A stretch of DNA of 64,000 bases from Tribonema minus. Lineage: Eukaryota; Sar; Xanthophyceae; Tribonematales; Tribonemataceae. Shown here in pieces: positions 1 through 12,240 of the stretch. Every line of letters starts with the position of its first letter. Position 1 is the first letter of the stretch. Where the stretch lies: assembly GCA_017506865.1 (NCBI GenBank), contig JAFCMP010000434.1, positions 310,001-374,000 on the forward strand, in the 5' to 3' direction. The position numbers and the translations under genes are program-made. The notes beneath the pieces are model-generated. The model saw only the letters and a program-made list of their open reading frames with translations, searched no databases and was not told the DNA's origin.

Positions 1-805
1 AGTTGAGGGGGGGGATGATGCGTGTCCCCGACAGCAGGTCCTCGGGCACGCCGTGGCCCTTGACAAGCACCATCCACTCCTTTGCAGTAAGCGGGCGTAT
101 CGCACTGAGAGGGTGGGGCTCGCGCCCGAGCACCACACATGCCGTCCACAAGGACCTAACAAAGGTGCTGGCCACACCGCGAATGGATTGCGTAGATGTG
201 CCACCTGCCTCGGCAGAGTCGCCCTCAATCGAAAAATCACGGTCGAGGAAATACCTGAGCCGCTCGTCATCTGGTGTGAGGTTCCAGTCATAGTGATCCA
301 GGAGGAGGACGTCTGCAGGTGCTCGCTTTACAAAGTCTGACGCCATAGCTGCCTTGAGGACCGTGTATGCCTGCATGCGTTCCTTGCGCAATGTCGCATC
401 AGGTTCAAGGGGGCGCCAGTGGTGGGATCTGTTGCCCATTTTCGACCTCTCTGCAACATAGTATGGCACGAGTATCGTCCACAGCGCATATGCCATAGCT
501 GCATGCATTGTGCCAAGGTGTGTGCACCATTTGTCCTTCACGCCCTCACCTAGGTTGTTGAATGTCTCGCTGCCCTGTGCAGATGTTGGGGGTGGTGTTT
601 CTGCAGCAATTACCTCTCTTATCACGTTGCACCAGTATGCCTCCCGGACCATGGCCTTGTGACGCTCTTCGTGTATGCGTAGGTGCCGCTCCCCACCCAT
701 GATGTCAGCTCGGTGACGGAGCAGGGGCTGAAGCGGTTGCTTTTTTTTATCAAGGCTTCGGCAGCGGCGGCAGCTGACCTTAGCCTTGGCCGGAAGCGGA
801 GTCAT
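1..805 (-). CDS. N-terminal part of an unrecognised gene, cut by the window edge
   Basis: From an ATG whose complement lies at 803-805, the minus strand stays open for 268 codons and runs off the left edge, so the gene is partial. The start is supported because the decayed paralogue at 9617-10813 has its ATG at the matching place. A Cys pair (SCRRC) lies near residue 11. The middle has the segments LGEGVKDKWCTHLG and AYALWTILVPYY, and further on VLLLDHYDWNLTPDDE. I do not recognise the family from this half. In the paralogue, a tyrosine-recombinase-like region follows the equivalent sequence, so a Crypton- or DIRS-like recombinase gene is possible. That is inference. No internal stop is seen, so this copy may be intact. 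Confidence 0.5.
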   Translation of the reverse strand, partial: MTPLPAKAKVSCRRCRSLDKKKQPLQPLLRHRADIMGGERHLRIHEERHKAMVREAYWCNVIREVIAAETPPPTSAQGSETFNNLGEGVKDKWCTHLGTMHAAMAYALWTILVPYYVAERSKMGNRSHHWRPLEPDATLRKERMQAYTVLKAAMASDFVKRAPADVLLLDHYDWNLTPDDERLRYFLDRDFSIEGDSAEAGGTSTQSIRGVASTFVRSLWTACVVLGREPHPLSAIRPLTAKEWMVLVKGHGVPEDLLSGTRIIPPLN

Positions 806-1079
806 TGGCCAAACAGGTGATCCCAGAGTTCTTGGACATGGTGTGCTTGACTGCTGTTGTCAGTGTGCTTGCGGGGTTGATTGTGAATGTGATCACAGGA
901 AATGAGCATGCTAAAATTCGGGGGTTATTTAGCAGTCTGTTTTAATTGTGCGATTCAGCATTTATTGCTGAATCTTGGTGCCGAATCTCCATAGTTACAC
1001 CTCCTGAACTTCAAGAGCATCCAACAAGTAGAACTTCAACCGCATACATCCAGTCTAACGCATCTAAGGCTGAACATGG

Positions 1080-3062
1080 TGAGTACGCAAATGCAGGAGA
1101 ACCTGAGCCTCTCGCAACCTGACCTCACATACTAATTCGGTTTGGTACGATAATTGTTTGCCGTTCAACAAACAAGTGACGAGCATCGAACCAGCCTCAT
1201 ATAGGGTCAGCCTTCTTCGACAGAACCAGGCTCAGTGTCCCTAAAATATTACCTGCACACAGTGAGGCTTGGTGTGGGAGCACTCATGTGGGGGCCGTAG
1301 CCACCATACTTTCGATCCTGAGCCATAACTATTTGCACCTCATGAACACATTTCTCGACAGGCCCACTTCAATTTCAACACAAGTTCAACTTTTTGCTTT
1401 AAGGCTTAGTATGGCCTCTGCTAATACTGGGGATGCTTGAAGCTCTCCGACACTGATCTCACCTACACTTCTGATCAGGAGTCCTATTTATTTGCAGGTT
1501 ACGAAATCTAGCGAGCGCCGTTCCAAGCCCAGTTAGGGTCAGCCTCTGCAGAATACTTTTTCCGACAGGCCCAGCCTCAGGAACTTCAAGTGTGCTCAAA
1601 AGTTCAAGTGTGTGCTGTAAGGCCGAGTATGGTGACTGCTCATGTAGGGATGGATTGAACGTCACTTAGCCTGACCTCCCCCTCACTTTCGATCATGAGC
1701 CACAATTATTTACACTTTATGAACTCTTCTCTCGATGGGCCCACCTCAATTTCAACACAAGTTCAACTTTGTGCTCTAAGTCTTAGCATGGCCTCTGCTA
1801 GTGCTGGGGATGCTTGAACCTCTCTTACGCTGATCTCACCTACACTTCTGATCAGGAGCCCTATTTATTTGCAGGTTACGAAAATCCAGCGAGCGTCGTA
1901 CCAAGCCCATTTAGGGTCAGCCTCTGAAGAATGCTTTTTTTGACAGGCCCAGACTGCGGAACTTAAAGTGTGCTCAAAAGTTCAAGTGTGTGCTGTAAGG
2001 CTGAGTATGGTGACTGCTCATGTAGGGATAGATTGAACCTCTCTCAGCCTGACCTCACCCACACTTTCGATCATGAGCCACAATTATTTACACTTTAGTG
2101 AACTCTTTTCTCGACAGGCCCACGTCAATTTCAATATAAGTTCAACTTTGTGCTCCAAGGCTCAGTATGGCCTCTGCTAGTGCTGGGGGTGCTTGAACCT
2201 CTCTTACACTGATCTCACCTACCTCTGGTCAGGAGCCCTATTAAATTGCAGGTTACGAAAATCTAGCGAGCGTCGTACCAAGCCCATTTAGGATCAGCCT
2301 CTGAAGAATACTTTTTTCGACAGGCCCAGCCTGAGGGACTTCAAGTGTGCTCAAAAGTTCAAGTGTGTGCTTTAAGGCTGAGTATGGTGACTGCTCATGT
2401 AGGGATAGATTGAACCTCTCTTAGCCTGACCTCACCCACACTTTCGATCCTGAGCCACAATTATTTACACTTTATGGACTCTTTTCTCGACAGGCCCACT
2501 TCAATTTCAACACAAGTTCAACTTTGTGCTCTAAGGCTTAGTATGGCCTCTGTTAATGCCGGGGATGCTTGAAGCTCTCTGACACTGATCTCACCTACAC
2601 TTCTGATCAGGAGCCCTATTAAATTTGCAGGTTACGAAAATCTAGCGAGCGTCGTACCAAGCCCATTTAGGGTCAGCCTCTGAAGAATACTTTTTTCGAC
2701 AGGCCCAGCCTGAGGAACTTAAGTGTGCTCAAAAGTGCAAGTGTGTGCTGTAAGGCTGAGTATGGTGACTGCTCATGTAAAGATAGATTGAACCTCTCTC
2801 AGCCTGACCTCACCCACACTTTCGATCATGAGCCACAATTATTTACACTTTAGTGAACTCTTTTCTCGACAGGCCCACTTCAATTTCAACACAAGTTCAA
2901 CTTTGTGCTCTAAGGCTCAGTATGGCCTCTGCTGATGCTGGGGATGCTTGAAGCTCTCTGACACTGATCTCACCTACACTTCGGATCAGGAGCCCTATTT
3001 ATTTGCAGGTTACGAAAGTCTAGCGAGCGTCGTACCAAGCCCATTTAGGGTCAGCGGCTGAA
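1080..3062 (+). repeat. Satellite array, about five units of ~375 bp (two ~187-bp monomers each)
   Basis: The block GGTCAGCCTCTGAAGAATAC recurs near 1537, 1917, 2290, 2672 and, degenerate, 3051, giving a period of about 375-380 bp. Each unit holds two related half-units. One carries CACTTTCGATCATGAGCCAC and the other CTTCTGATCAGGAGCCCTAT, and each is followed by an AT-rich stretch and then GACAGGCCCA or a GCGAGCGTCGTACC block. The unit ends abruptly at about 3062. The minus-strand open frame inside the array is incidental. The same family in reverse orientation fills 53135-56880. Confidence 0.85.
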
Positions 3063-5340
3063 CAATACTGCCAGGCAACGCTTGCAGTGACAGAGACACA
3101 CCCACGCTCCTATGAACAGTTTCTTGCAGAACACTGCTGTTTTAGTTATGTTGCCCCCAGTGCTCACATGTGCGGACATGCTTGAGGTGGAGGGCACACT
3201 TCGTGGGGTGGACACTTCTTTGTGGCACGCACACGGTTTGAGGGGTCCATATCGGTTAGGATGGGCATCTGCATTTGGTGCACCTCAGACATGCTCCACT
3301 ACAATGCAAGCAGAAGCACACTGCAAACTGCAAAGTCTAATGCTACAATGCGTGCCAACCAACATTGCTTTTCACACTAACCAGTGCTGCTCCGTGTGCA
3401 GGTGCGGAGAACCACAATGCAAGGCAACAGGGGGCAGAAGACACAAGCGTGAAGGTGTCGGCATCACATGGACCAATGGGCCTCCAATGCGTCTCAAGAG
3501 CAGCGTTTACCACATGAAGAAATGAGCAATTTGTGCACCGCACTCCTACGTGCTTGAGCTTGCAGTTCCGGCGCTGAGGAGCGTAACCGTAGTGGTGCCA
3601 GCAGCAGCGCACAGCGCCTGGGTGTCTTGGGTCGGGGCCTGGGTCGGAGCCTGGGTGTAGAGTGTGGGTTCGGGTTTCACGGGTTAGGGTGTCAGGGTTC
3701 GGGTTGAGTCTTTGTATTGGTTCGGGTTGTCTGGGTTCGGGCGTCTGGGATCGGGGGCTCCGGCCCCAGCAGCAGCACCAGCACTGCTCCAGCAGCAGCA
3801 GCAGCACGCTCTGGATGTCCTGCTTCGGGGCCTGGGTATTATGGTCCTGGGTATGACCCGCGTCTGGCGCGGCAGCAGCAGACACATCAAGCAGTAGAAG
3901 CGCAGTACAAGCACAGGGTGGACCCGTAGGGCGCAGCAGTAGAAGCTAGCCGCAGTAAAAGCGCAGCAGTGCAGACAGCAGCAGCACAGCAGAGCACCAG
4001 CAGTAACTCTCAGCAGCACAAACCGCAGCACATTCAGCACACAGTGCAGCAGCAGCAGCAGCACACTCACAGAGCAGCAACACACAGTTGCGCAGAAGTA
4101 CACTGCAGCACAGTAATATGTATGCAAATTTGCAGGCTGAAGGTCCTACCACGCCACTACCAACTGCATGTGGTTGATGCATCCCCTGCAACACTACAGG
4201 CAGATCTGCAAGCACAAGCTGGGCAAGTGCCTTGAGGCGCCTACAGGGCGCCAAGCAGACATCAAAACTTAGGCAGACAGGTGAGTACACGCTGGTTGTG
4301 CACTGCAGAAGGAAGCGCGCCAAGCAGCGCATCTGATTGAACTCAATTGCTGCCTTGCATACCATTTCGCTGGCTTTGCGCACCGTTTCTGCTATGGATG
4401 CTGGCTTTGCGCACTGTTTCTGCTATGGATGCGCTGCTCATGGTAGAGGTGGAGGTTCCGTTCAGTCTCGCGCATGCGCTGCCGTTGCTGTACAGGCACG
4501 GCGCGTGCAGTTCACTTGACGAAAATGCAGGATGTTTTATGTTCTCACGGCTGCGACAGTGATGTGGACGGCTCCAAGTTGGGGCACATGAAGAGCCCAG
4601 GTGGTACAGGGGATGGCATTGGAACCGCGCCGCCAACCGTGCCTCAGTGGAGTCATCAACACCTAAGCCTTATGTGGATGGAAATGGCGCGCTACTTGCC
4701 GACGGCGATGGCGCTGCAGGCGAGCTTTCAAGGCACCTCCACTTGTTCATCACTGAGTTAAAACAAGGTAGACACTGTGCCTCGGTGACTTCGTGCCTCG
4801 GTGAAATGTGACCATTGCTGCCTTGTGTTGATCAAAATGGAGCGCTACTTGCCGAGGGCGGTGGCACTGCAGGCAAGCTCTCAGCCTCCGAATTCTTCTC
4901 GCTGGATTGATCCGAGCTGAAAATTGCCTCGCTAAGGTGTTTGATGACGAAGTGCTGGACTTATGGCGTCCATCCTCATGATGCCAAGTAGCCTACCTGT
5001 GTAAGGCTGAGAACAGTTTGAGATTCCCCTACAATGAGTACTCACCATGTCCATCCACATGAGTAGCCTACCTGTGTATGGTTCAAGTGCTCAAAACAAA
5101 AATGAAGTCATGTGGCCTCTACATCTGTGGGGGGAGGTTCCTTTCCAATCACTGCAGCCAAGTGTGTCAGCGGGCACAATTGCCAACATTGCGTGCAATT
5201 AAGCAGGGCATGGGGCTGCGCCATGTTGTTAGCGGCAGCCGGTGAAGACACTACGCCCAAGCGTCCAGCAGCACCCTGCTGAAGACCTAGTGTTAAGCGC
5301 CAAGATGGGGAGAGTCTAATTGCACATCAGCAGGATGCGC
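3063..5340. other. Unassigned stretch with short CAG-rich tracts
   Basis: I see no gene I can support here. Several open frames exist on both strands, but none shows a recognisable motif. Most come from CAG/CTG-rich sequence at about 3765-3810 and 4045-4065. A 31-bp tandem duplication lies at about 4371-4432, where two copies begin CTGGCTTTGCGCAC. A G-rich stretch at 3655-3755 repeats GGGTTCGGGTT-like words. The end of the stretch grades into degenerate satellite sequence. Confidence 0.5.
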
Positions 5341-6119
5341 GAGAGTGCTGCACCTTACACAGGTAGCTACTTTACCCTGTAAGGCGGAACATGGTGAGTA
5401 CTCATGTAGGGGAAGTTTGAACCTCTCTGAGCCTGTTCTCAACCTACTGTTTCGATTTCGTTACAATATTGATTGCATATTACAAAAATCCAGCGAGCGT
5501 TGTACCACCCCATGTATGGTCAGCCTCTGAAAAGTACTTTATTTGGCTGGCACAGACGCAGGAACTTCAGTATACATGGAAGTTCAACCTGCACACAGTA
5601 CAGCTGAACATGGTGGCCACTCATGGAGGGGAAGGTTGAACCTGCATCAACTGCATCCGCCTTACTAGTTCATTTGAGCAGACACATCACCTCAAGTTCT
5701 CTCAAAGTACTTGCACATTACACAGGTACGCTAGTGTACACTGTGTAGCTCCACTTGGTGATACTCATCTAGGGAAAGCTTGAAACTCTCTCAGGTTGGT
5801 CTCAGCCTACTTGTTCGATTTTCTACAATGATAATTGATTGCAAGTAGCGAATGTCGTACCGGACCCATGTAGGGTCAGCCTCTGAAACATACTCGATAA
5901 GCACAGACTCATGGACTGCAAGTATGCGTGAACGTTCAGCTATGCACAGTCAGGCTGAACAGGATGCCTGAAAGTGCTCGCACGTTAAAAAATACAGATT
6001 ACCTCACACACTAAAGCTGCACATGGTGTACTCATGTAGGTTACTTTACACAGTACGCTGAACAAGGTGAGTACTCGTTTAGGGAAAGCTTGAACCTCTC
6101 TCAGGCCGCATTAGTCCTA
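5341..6119. repeat. Degenerate dispersed copies of the ~185-bp satellite monomer
   Basis: Fragments of the satellite block recur, for example GGTCAGCCTCTGAAA near 5519 and 5876, and CCAGCGAGCGTTGTACC near 5490. They alternate with lines resembling 'GAACATGGTGAGTACTCATGTAGGGGAAG'-type sequence that also occurs at 8880-9130 and 11500-11900. The copies are too diverged to define a clean period. No gene is visible. Confidence 0.6.
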
Positions 6120-8700
6120 CCAATGGTTAGACCTAGCCAGGCTCAGATGTAAGGGGGCGAGTGTGCACTAAACTTGCGCCTAGTCGTAGGCGCAAAAGGT
6201 GCCAGGTGAATTGTGATAGTGATGGTGTTGGCAGCTAGAAGCGGTATTCCTAGCCAGGATCAGATGTATGGTGGCAAGTTTGCGCTAATCTTGCGCCTAG
6301 TCGCTAGACACAGTAGGCCTAGAAGTTAAACTTTCGTGCCTATTGAAGAGGCGCGACTTTCACAGCCTGTGTGTCTGCCAGAAAAAGTATATTCCAGAGG
6401 CTGACCCTGAATGGGGCAGGTACGACGCTTGCTATATTTTCGTAACTTGTAATTTAAATTGCAGAAAACTCAATGAGGAAGGCGAGATCAGACTTAAAGA
6501 GGTAGAAGCTTCCTCTACATGATTCGATCTCAATGTTTGTTGTTGTTCAAATCGAGCTTTCATGTGGACTGCGCAAACTTGCAATCAATTACTGCAGAAT
6601 CACAAGATCGAGACCAGCTGAGAGTCAAGCTTCCCCTATGTGAGTACTTATGATCTTGTATTTATAGCAGCCCCAAGGTGGGCTTGATGCGTTGGATAAG
6701 AATGCAAAAAACTAAAATCGGACGGGCCCTTAGAGCCCTGCGTTGCAGGCTTGTACTAGACTCATGGGGGGCAGACACAGCGGCACCCAGTCTGAGCCAC
6801 ACCTATCGTAGCCGATGTCTCCATCTCTTGAGCGAAAACGCCGGAGGACCGCGGTTATGCCTCTAGTATACATTTGGGCCAGAGGCGCCCGGTCCTCGAT
6901 TCCTTGCCTAAGCACGCCGCTGACGTGCCTGGCCGAGGTTCTCTTTCTTGCGTGTTCAAGCAAACGATCTACAGTGTGCCCTGATGCTATCCGTATCCCC
7001 ATGTTCCAATATCCCCTGCTGCTGCCCAAAGCCGTATCCTCACCACACGCGACTCCGCAGCTCCTGCTCACAGCCAGCATCTCCCATCCCCTTGCTGCCT
7101 GATGCACCCTCGCCACCATCAGCGCCACCGCGAGTGCTGCCGCACCTCTCGGTGCTAACGAGCAGTATGTGAGTACTCATTATGTACTGGCTTTCTATCT
7201 TAATTCATATTCAAGGGGGCAAGTGTGTGCGAAACTTGCGCCTAGTCGTTAGGCGCAGTAGGCGTTGGGTGATATGCAACAGTGATGATGTTGGCAGGTG
7301 GAAGTGTAGGCCATAGCCGGTTTAAGATGTAAAAGGGGTCGTGAGGCGCAGGAGGTGTTGGTGATATGTGATGGCAGCTGAAAGTGTTAGGCCTAGCCAG
7401 GTTAAGATGCAAGGGGGTGACTGTGCACTAAACCGGCGCCTAGTCCTTAGGCGCAGTAGGTGATATGTGACAGTGATGGTGTTTGGCTGCAAAGAGTGTT
7501 AGACCTGGCCAGGTTCAGATGTAAGGGGGCGAGTGTGAACTAAACTTGCGCCTAGTCGTTAGGCGCAGTAGGTGCCAGGTGAAATCGTGATAGTGATGGT
7601 GTTGGCAGCTGAAAGTGGTATTCCTAGCCAGGTTCAGATGTATGGTGGCAAGTGCGCACTAATCTTGCGCCTCGTGGCAGGCACAGTAGGCCTAGAAGTT
7701 GAACTTTCGTGCCTATTGAAGAAGGCGCGACGTTCTCAGCCTGTGTGTCTTGCCAGAAAAAGTACATTTCAGAGGCTGGCCCTGAATGGGGCAGGTACGG
7801 CGCTCGCTAGAGTTTCGTAACTTGTAATTAATTATTGCAGAAAACTACATGAGGAAGGCGAGATCAGACTCAGAGAGGTAGAAGCTTCCCCTACATGATT
7901 CGATCTCAATGTTTGTTGTTGTTCAAATCGAGGTTTCATTGAACTCATTGTGCAAACTTGCAATCAATTCCTGCAGAATCACAAGATCGAGACCGGCTGA
8001 GAGTCAAGCTTCCCGTATGTGAGTACTCATTGCGTACTGGCTTCCTATCGTTATCATATTGAGGGGGGGCGAGTGTGTGCGAAACTTGCGCCTAGTCGTT
8101 AGGCGGGTGATATGCAACAGTGATGATGTTGGCAGGTGGAAGTGTTAGGCCATAGCTGGTTGAAGATGTAAGGGGGGTCGTTAGGCGCAGTAGGTGTTAG
8201 GTGATATGTGATGGCAGCTGAAAGAGCTAGGCTTATCCAGGTTAAGATGTAAGGGGGTAATAGTGCACTAAACTTGCGCCAAGTCGTTAGGCGCAGTGGG
8301 TTGTAGGTGATATGTGACAGTGGTGGTGTTTGCTGCTTAGAGTGTTAGACCCAGCCAGGTTTAGATGTAAGGGGGCGAGTGTGCACTAAACTTGCGCCTA
8401 GTCGTAGGCGCAGTAGGTGCCAGGTGAATTGTGAGAGTCATGGTATTGGCAGCTGAAAGTTGTATGCGTAGCCAGGTTCAGATGTAAGATGGCAACTGCG
8501 TACTAATCTTGCGCCTTGCGGCTAGGCACAGTAGGCCTACTTTCTTCCCTGCTGAAGAAGGCGCGAATTTCTCAGCCTGTGTGTCTGCCACAAAAGGTAT
8601 ATTTCAGAGGCTGACCCCAAATGGAGCAGGTACGACACTCGCTAGATTTTTGTAACTTGTAATTAATTATTGATGAAAACTACATGAGGAAGGCGAGATC
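6120..8700. repeat. ~0.86-kb tandem repeat containing GCGCCTA...TAGGCGC hairpins
   Basis: A perfect or near-perfect 7-bp inverted repeat with a ~5-nt loop (GCGCCTAGTCGTTAGGCGC) occurs near 6176, 7239, 7437, 7549, 8089 and 8394, mostly followed by AGTAGGTG-like sequence. Larger blocks repeat too. The words GTGAGTACTCATT plus a GTACTGGCTT-type tail occur at about 7169 and 8020, and the block starting GAAAAAGTA and containing CAGAGGCTG occurs near 6382, 7755 and 8590. The long unit is therefore about 860 bp. The first unit is interrupted by the 6649-7165 insertion. Confidence 0.7.
6649..7165. mobile_element. 517-bp insertion in the repeat, flanked by a 12-bp direct repeat
   Basis: TATGTGAGTACT occurs at 6637-6648 and again at 7166-7177. 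In the neighbouring intact unit (about 8013-8030) the same word occurs once and runs straight on into the repeat. The 517 bp between the copies is absent there and has a different, GC-richer composition. This is what an insertion with a 12-bp target-site duplication looks like. The minus strand holds an open frame over much of it (6730-7128), with a segment reading YWNMGIRIASGHTVDRLLEH. I do not recognise it. No terminal inverted repeats or poly-A tail are obvious, so the mechanism is unknown. Confidence 0.5.
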
Positions 8701-9400
8701 TGACTAAGTCACGAAAGTCTAGCGAGCGCCGTACCTGGTCCATTTAGGGTCAGCGTCTAAGATATTACTCCTATTGTTTGTCAGACACAGACTTAGGAAC
8801 TTCCAGTACACATAATATTTCAACTCTATACGGTAAGGCTGTACAGGATGCGTGAAAGTGCTTGCACCTCACACTGGTAGATTACTTTACATTGTTAGGC
8901 TGAACATGGTGAGTACTGACGTAGGGGAAGTTTGAACCTCTCTCGGGCTGCGTTAATCCAACTAATTTGAGCGGGCACATGACTTCAAACCCAAATTCTT
9001 GCACCTTACACAGGTAGGCTACTTTAGACAGTAAGGCTAAGCATGGTAAGTACTCTTGTCCGGGAAGCTTGAACATCTCTCAGGCTGATCTCAACCAACT
9101 GATTTGATCTTCTATGACAACTGATTGCAAGCTACGAAATCTAATGAGCGCCGTACCAGCCGCATTTCGGGCCACCCTCTGAATTTTATTTTTTTTTACC
9201 AACACAGAGTCAGGAACTTAAAGAACACATCATGGTTGAACCTTGTACAAAAAGCTGAACAGGACGCGCGAAAGTGCTTGCTCCTTGCACAGGTAGGCTA
9301 CTTTACATCAATAAGCAGTAATGGAAGGAAGAGCTCTGGGAACGTCACAAAACAATGCCATTTACAACGGCACTATTATATCATGCAGCTTTTCCTTAAA
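8701..9400. repeat. Decayed satellite monomers
   Basis: The block TCTAGCGAGCGCCGTACC followed by a GGTCAGCG word starts near 8718. Degenerate matches continue to about 9330, including CTAATGAGCGCCGTACC near 9141. An open frame on the plus strand from 9125 begins inside this repeat and has no recognisable motif, so I do not call it a gene. Confidence 0.5.
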
Positions 9401-9616
9401 CACAAGGAGGTCAGTGCCTCTGAACAACGTGACATCATATCAAAACCACTGCTTTTGAGCGCTGAGCTGGCCAAGGTGGCGTGTGGTGACAAGCGTGTCA
9501 AATGCGCACTTCACATCGTCGCCATGTGCTTGCACCGCGACCACGATGTTGTCTCTGTAAACCTTGCGCTTAAGGCCCGATGCCTTTTTTTTACGGTATC
9601 TTGGCGCAGTCAGGTT

Positions 9617-10813
9617 CTAGAATGTCTGCCGTGTCGGACGCAGCAGCTGTTGATGCTGTGTCTGCGCTAGAAGTATTGCACTCGCCGTCCTCTGCTCCGT
9701 GCAAATATCAGCACCCTTTGCAGGTGCTGGAGGCGAGGGGACGAGAGTGTTAACCCCTCCGTCTCGCAACATCTTACCGACGCGCTTTGCAGGCCCATTG
9801 TGACTAGGTGTTATGTAACTCTCCAACAACGAGCACCTTGAAACCTGAACATATGCCGCCACACTGTCGAGGTCTGCTTCTTGTCACCCGTCCCCTGTTC
9901 CCATTCACTGTTCACCATCCACGAGAGCCACAGGCAGAGAGCGTGCGGTCCTACTCTTGGAACTCCTAACCATTCCTCTCCGAGCTGTGCGATCTTGGTT
10001 TCAATCCAGCGCTGTGCGACAGGAGCTCCAGAAGCATCGAGAAACGCGAGTGCCGTGCTCTTGGCGCCTCTGACGAGCACCGGCCTGCACAACAGTATTA
10101 CGCAGTGCACAATTGTGCTCTCGGTCTCGGACAGCTCCCATTTTGCGAGATGTGGAAGCCCGTCGTCTTCGCATGGGGCCGTATTGAAAGCTCGCGTTAT
10201 GTAAAGCGTGTCAAACACCTTATCTTCGCATTAGCCAAGTTTGTACTCCTCTATGACGCCACACCTGTGACCCGAGGCATGAGAAGTGAAGCACCAGCAG
10301 GGGCTGAACTCTCTCTGCATTGTACCTTGTGCATGACTTGCTGTCTGCAAACGTGACGATTCCCCCCTCGTCCGCTGCTGTCGCATTGATCATCAGGAAC
10401 GACTGTGCTTGCTGTGGTATGCCATGAATACTCAGCCTAGTTGCATGAAATGGTCACAGTTTTACACGCACCGTCCAAAGTGCATATGCCACAGCTGCAT
10501 GAAGGGAAGCAACCCGCGTGCACCACATATCCTTCGCCTCCTCACCTAGATTTGTGAACATGTCGCTGCGCTGTGCCCTTGTTGGTCACACATCCGCAGC
10601 CACCGCCTGTCTTACAATATCGCAGATGTATACCTCCTTGACCATGCTGTTGTGACGCTCGTCTTGATCATTTCAGGCGTAGGTCGTGCCACTTGGAACC
10701 CAAGATGCCAGCTCATTGACAGAGCTGGGCCTGAAGCGGCTACTCGTCTTCATGGTGGCTTCAGCAGCGGCAGCTATCAACCTGAGCCCCCACTTGGCCT
10801 GAAGGTGAGTCAT
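9617..10813 (-). pseudogene. Decayed paralogue of the gene at 1-805, with a tyrosine-recombinase-like C-terminal region
   Basis: The minus strand from an ATG at 10813 resembles the 1-805 gene in order and wording. It reads LGEEAKDMWCTRVASLHAA against LGEGVKDKWCTHLGTMHAA, but in-frame stops interrupt it at least twice, so it is broken. An open segment at 9811-10218 follows. It reads LLCRPVLVRGAKSTALAFLD, then SGAPVAQRWIETKIAQLG, then GVPRVGPHALCLW. The spacing and wording recall the catalytic half of tyrosine recombinases (Crypton/DIRS type), where HxLR is expected; here the Arg reads Cys. That family call is inference. The true 3' end is uncertain and open frame may extend to about 9400. Confidence 0.4.
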
Positions 10814-10979
10814 TGACCACAGATGTTATTCCTGAGTTCTTGAACATGCTAGCCGCTTGCCTGATTGCTGTATGCTCATGAAACAGCTCTTGCAGATTTC
10901 TTTATGACTGTGATCACTGGCAATGACCGTGCTGAAGTTCGAGGTTACTAATTGAATTGTTTTAGTTGCGCGAATCAAT

Positions 10980-12240
10980 ACTTGGCCACGAGTCTCCAGG
11001 GCCGAATCTCCATTTAGTTGTGGGGAAGCAAACCTGACTGAACTGCAGGTGCACCACAACTTCAACCGTGTACAGTCAGGCTATCTTGTAAAGTAAGCCA
11101 GCACATGGGGAGCTCTCATGTGGTATCAATCTCAGGCCGCTTTGAACCTATAGATTTGATGTAGCATTCGCACAACATGTACTATGGGCAGACACAGGTT
11201 CCGGAACTTGAACAATCGAAACACAAAATTTCAATTGTATAAAGTAATGTTTAATAATGTGAAGTTGGCGTGGTAAGATTGACAGAGAGTCAGAAACTCT
11301 AAAATATACAAGAGTTCAACTTTGTTTCAGCAGGGCTGCACATGATGATTGCTCGTGTAAGGGAAGGTTGAATTTGGCTGAGTGCTCAACTTCAAAATGA
11401 GTGCATAAGTAAGACTCATCTTGCTTAGTCCCTACTGATCTTCTTGGACACATATCTTAACAATGATCAGAAACACTTAACATTGTACAGCCAGGCTGCC
11501 TTGTACAGTAAGTAAGGCTGCACATGGTGAGCACTCGTGGTGGGGAAGCTTGAACCTTTCTCAGGCCACTCGTTTTGGGTCAGCCTCTGAAATTACTTTC
11601 TCTGGCAGACACACGACTCTAAAACGTCAAGTATAGGCGCCAAGCTAGCTATAACTTGAAGTCGTCAGAGACACTTCAACCATGTACAGTCAGGCTACTG
11701 TTGTTTAGTAAGGCTTGACACGGTGTGCATTCAATGTAGAGACAGCTTGAACCTCACACCGATCTTGTGCTGTGCAACATGTACTTTGGCTGGACACACC
11801 TTCAGAAACTTCAGCTATCGAAGCACACGGTCTCATTTGTATGAAGTAACGCAAAACAAAGTGAATTGGCGAGTACTCATGTAGGGGAAGCTGGAACCTC
11901 TCTGAGGCTACTGATTTGATTTCCTATAACACTTAATTGCAAGTTAAGAAAATCTAGCGAGCGTCGTACCCGCCCCATTTCGAGTCATCCTCTGAAAAAT
12001 ACCTTTCTGACAGACACACGACTCTACAACTTCAATATAGGCGCCTCGACGCCAGCTATAACTTCAAGTCATCAACCAGCATTTATTGACAAAGTTGTGC
12101 TGCTCCATGCACAGGTGCAAGTGACGCAACAGCACAGCGAGAGGGTGGCGGCAGCGGACACATGGCGTGTGAAGGCATCAGCAGCAATGCAGCGGAGTGC
12201 CGACACAGACGAACTTTCGATGATGGAGATGCATTCTTAG
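10980..12240. repeat. Dispersed, strongly decayed satellite monomers
   Basis: Recognisable remnants include a TCTAGCGAGCGTCGTACC block near 11954, followed by CATCCTCTGAAAAATACC, and GGGTCAGCCTCTGAAATTAC near 11577. Between them lie repeated lines around 'CTCATGTAGGGGAAGCT'. The region has no supportable gene. 12080-12240 is unassigned. Confidence 0.5.

Noticed and set aside
3655..3755. G-rich sequence with GGGTTAGGG and GGGTTCGGG words as an interstitial telomere
   Set aside because: The words are irregular and no telomeric unit repeats in tandem.
9125..9670. 181-codon plus-strand frame
   Set aside because: It begins inside decayed satellite and overlaps the opposite-strand recombinase-like pseudogene.
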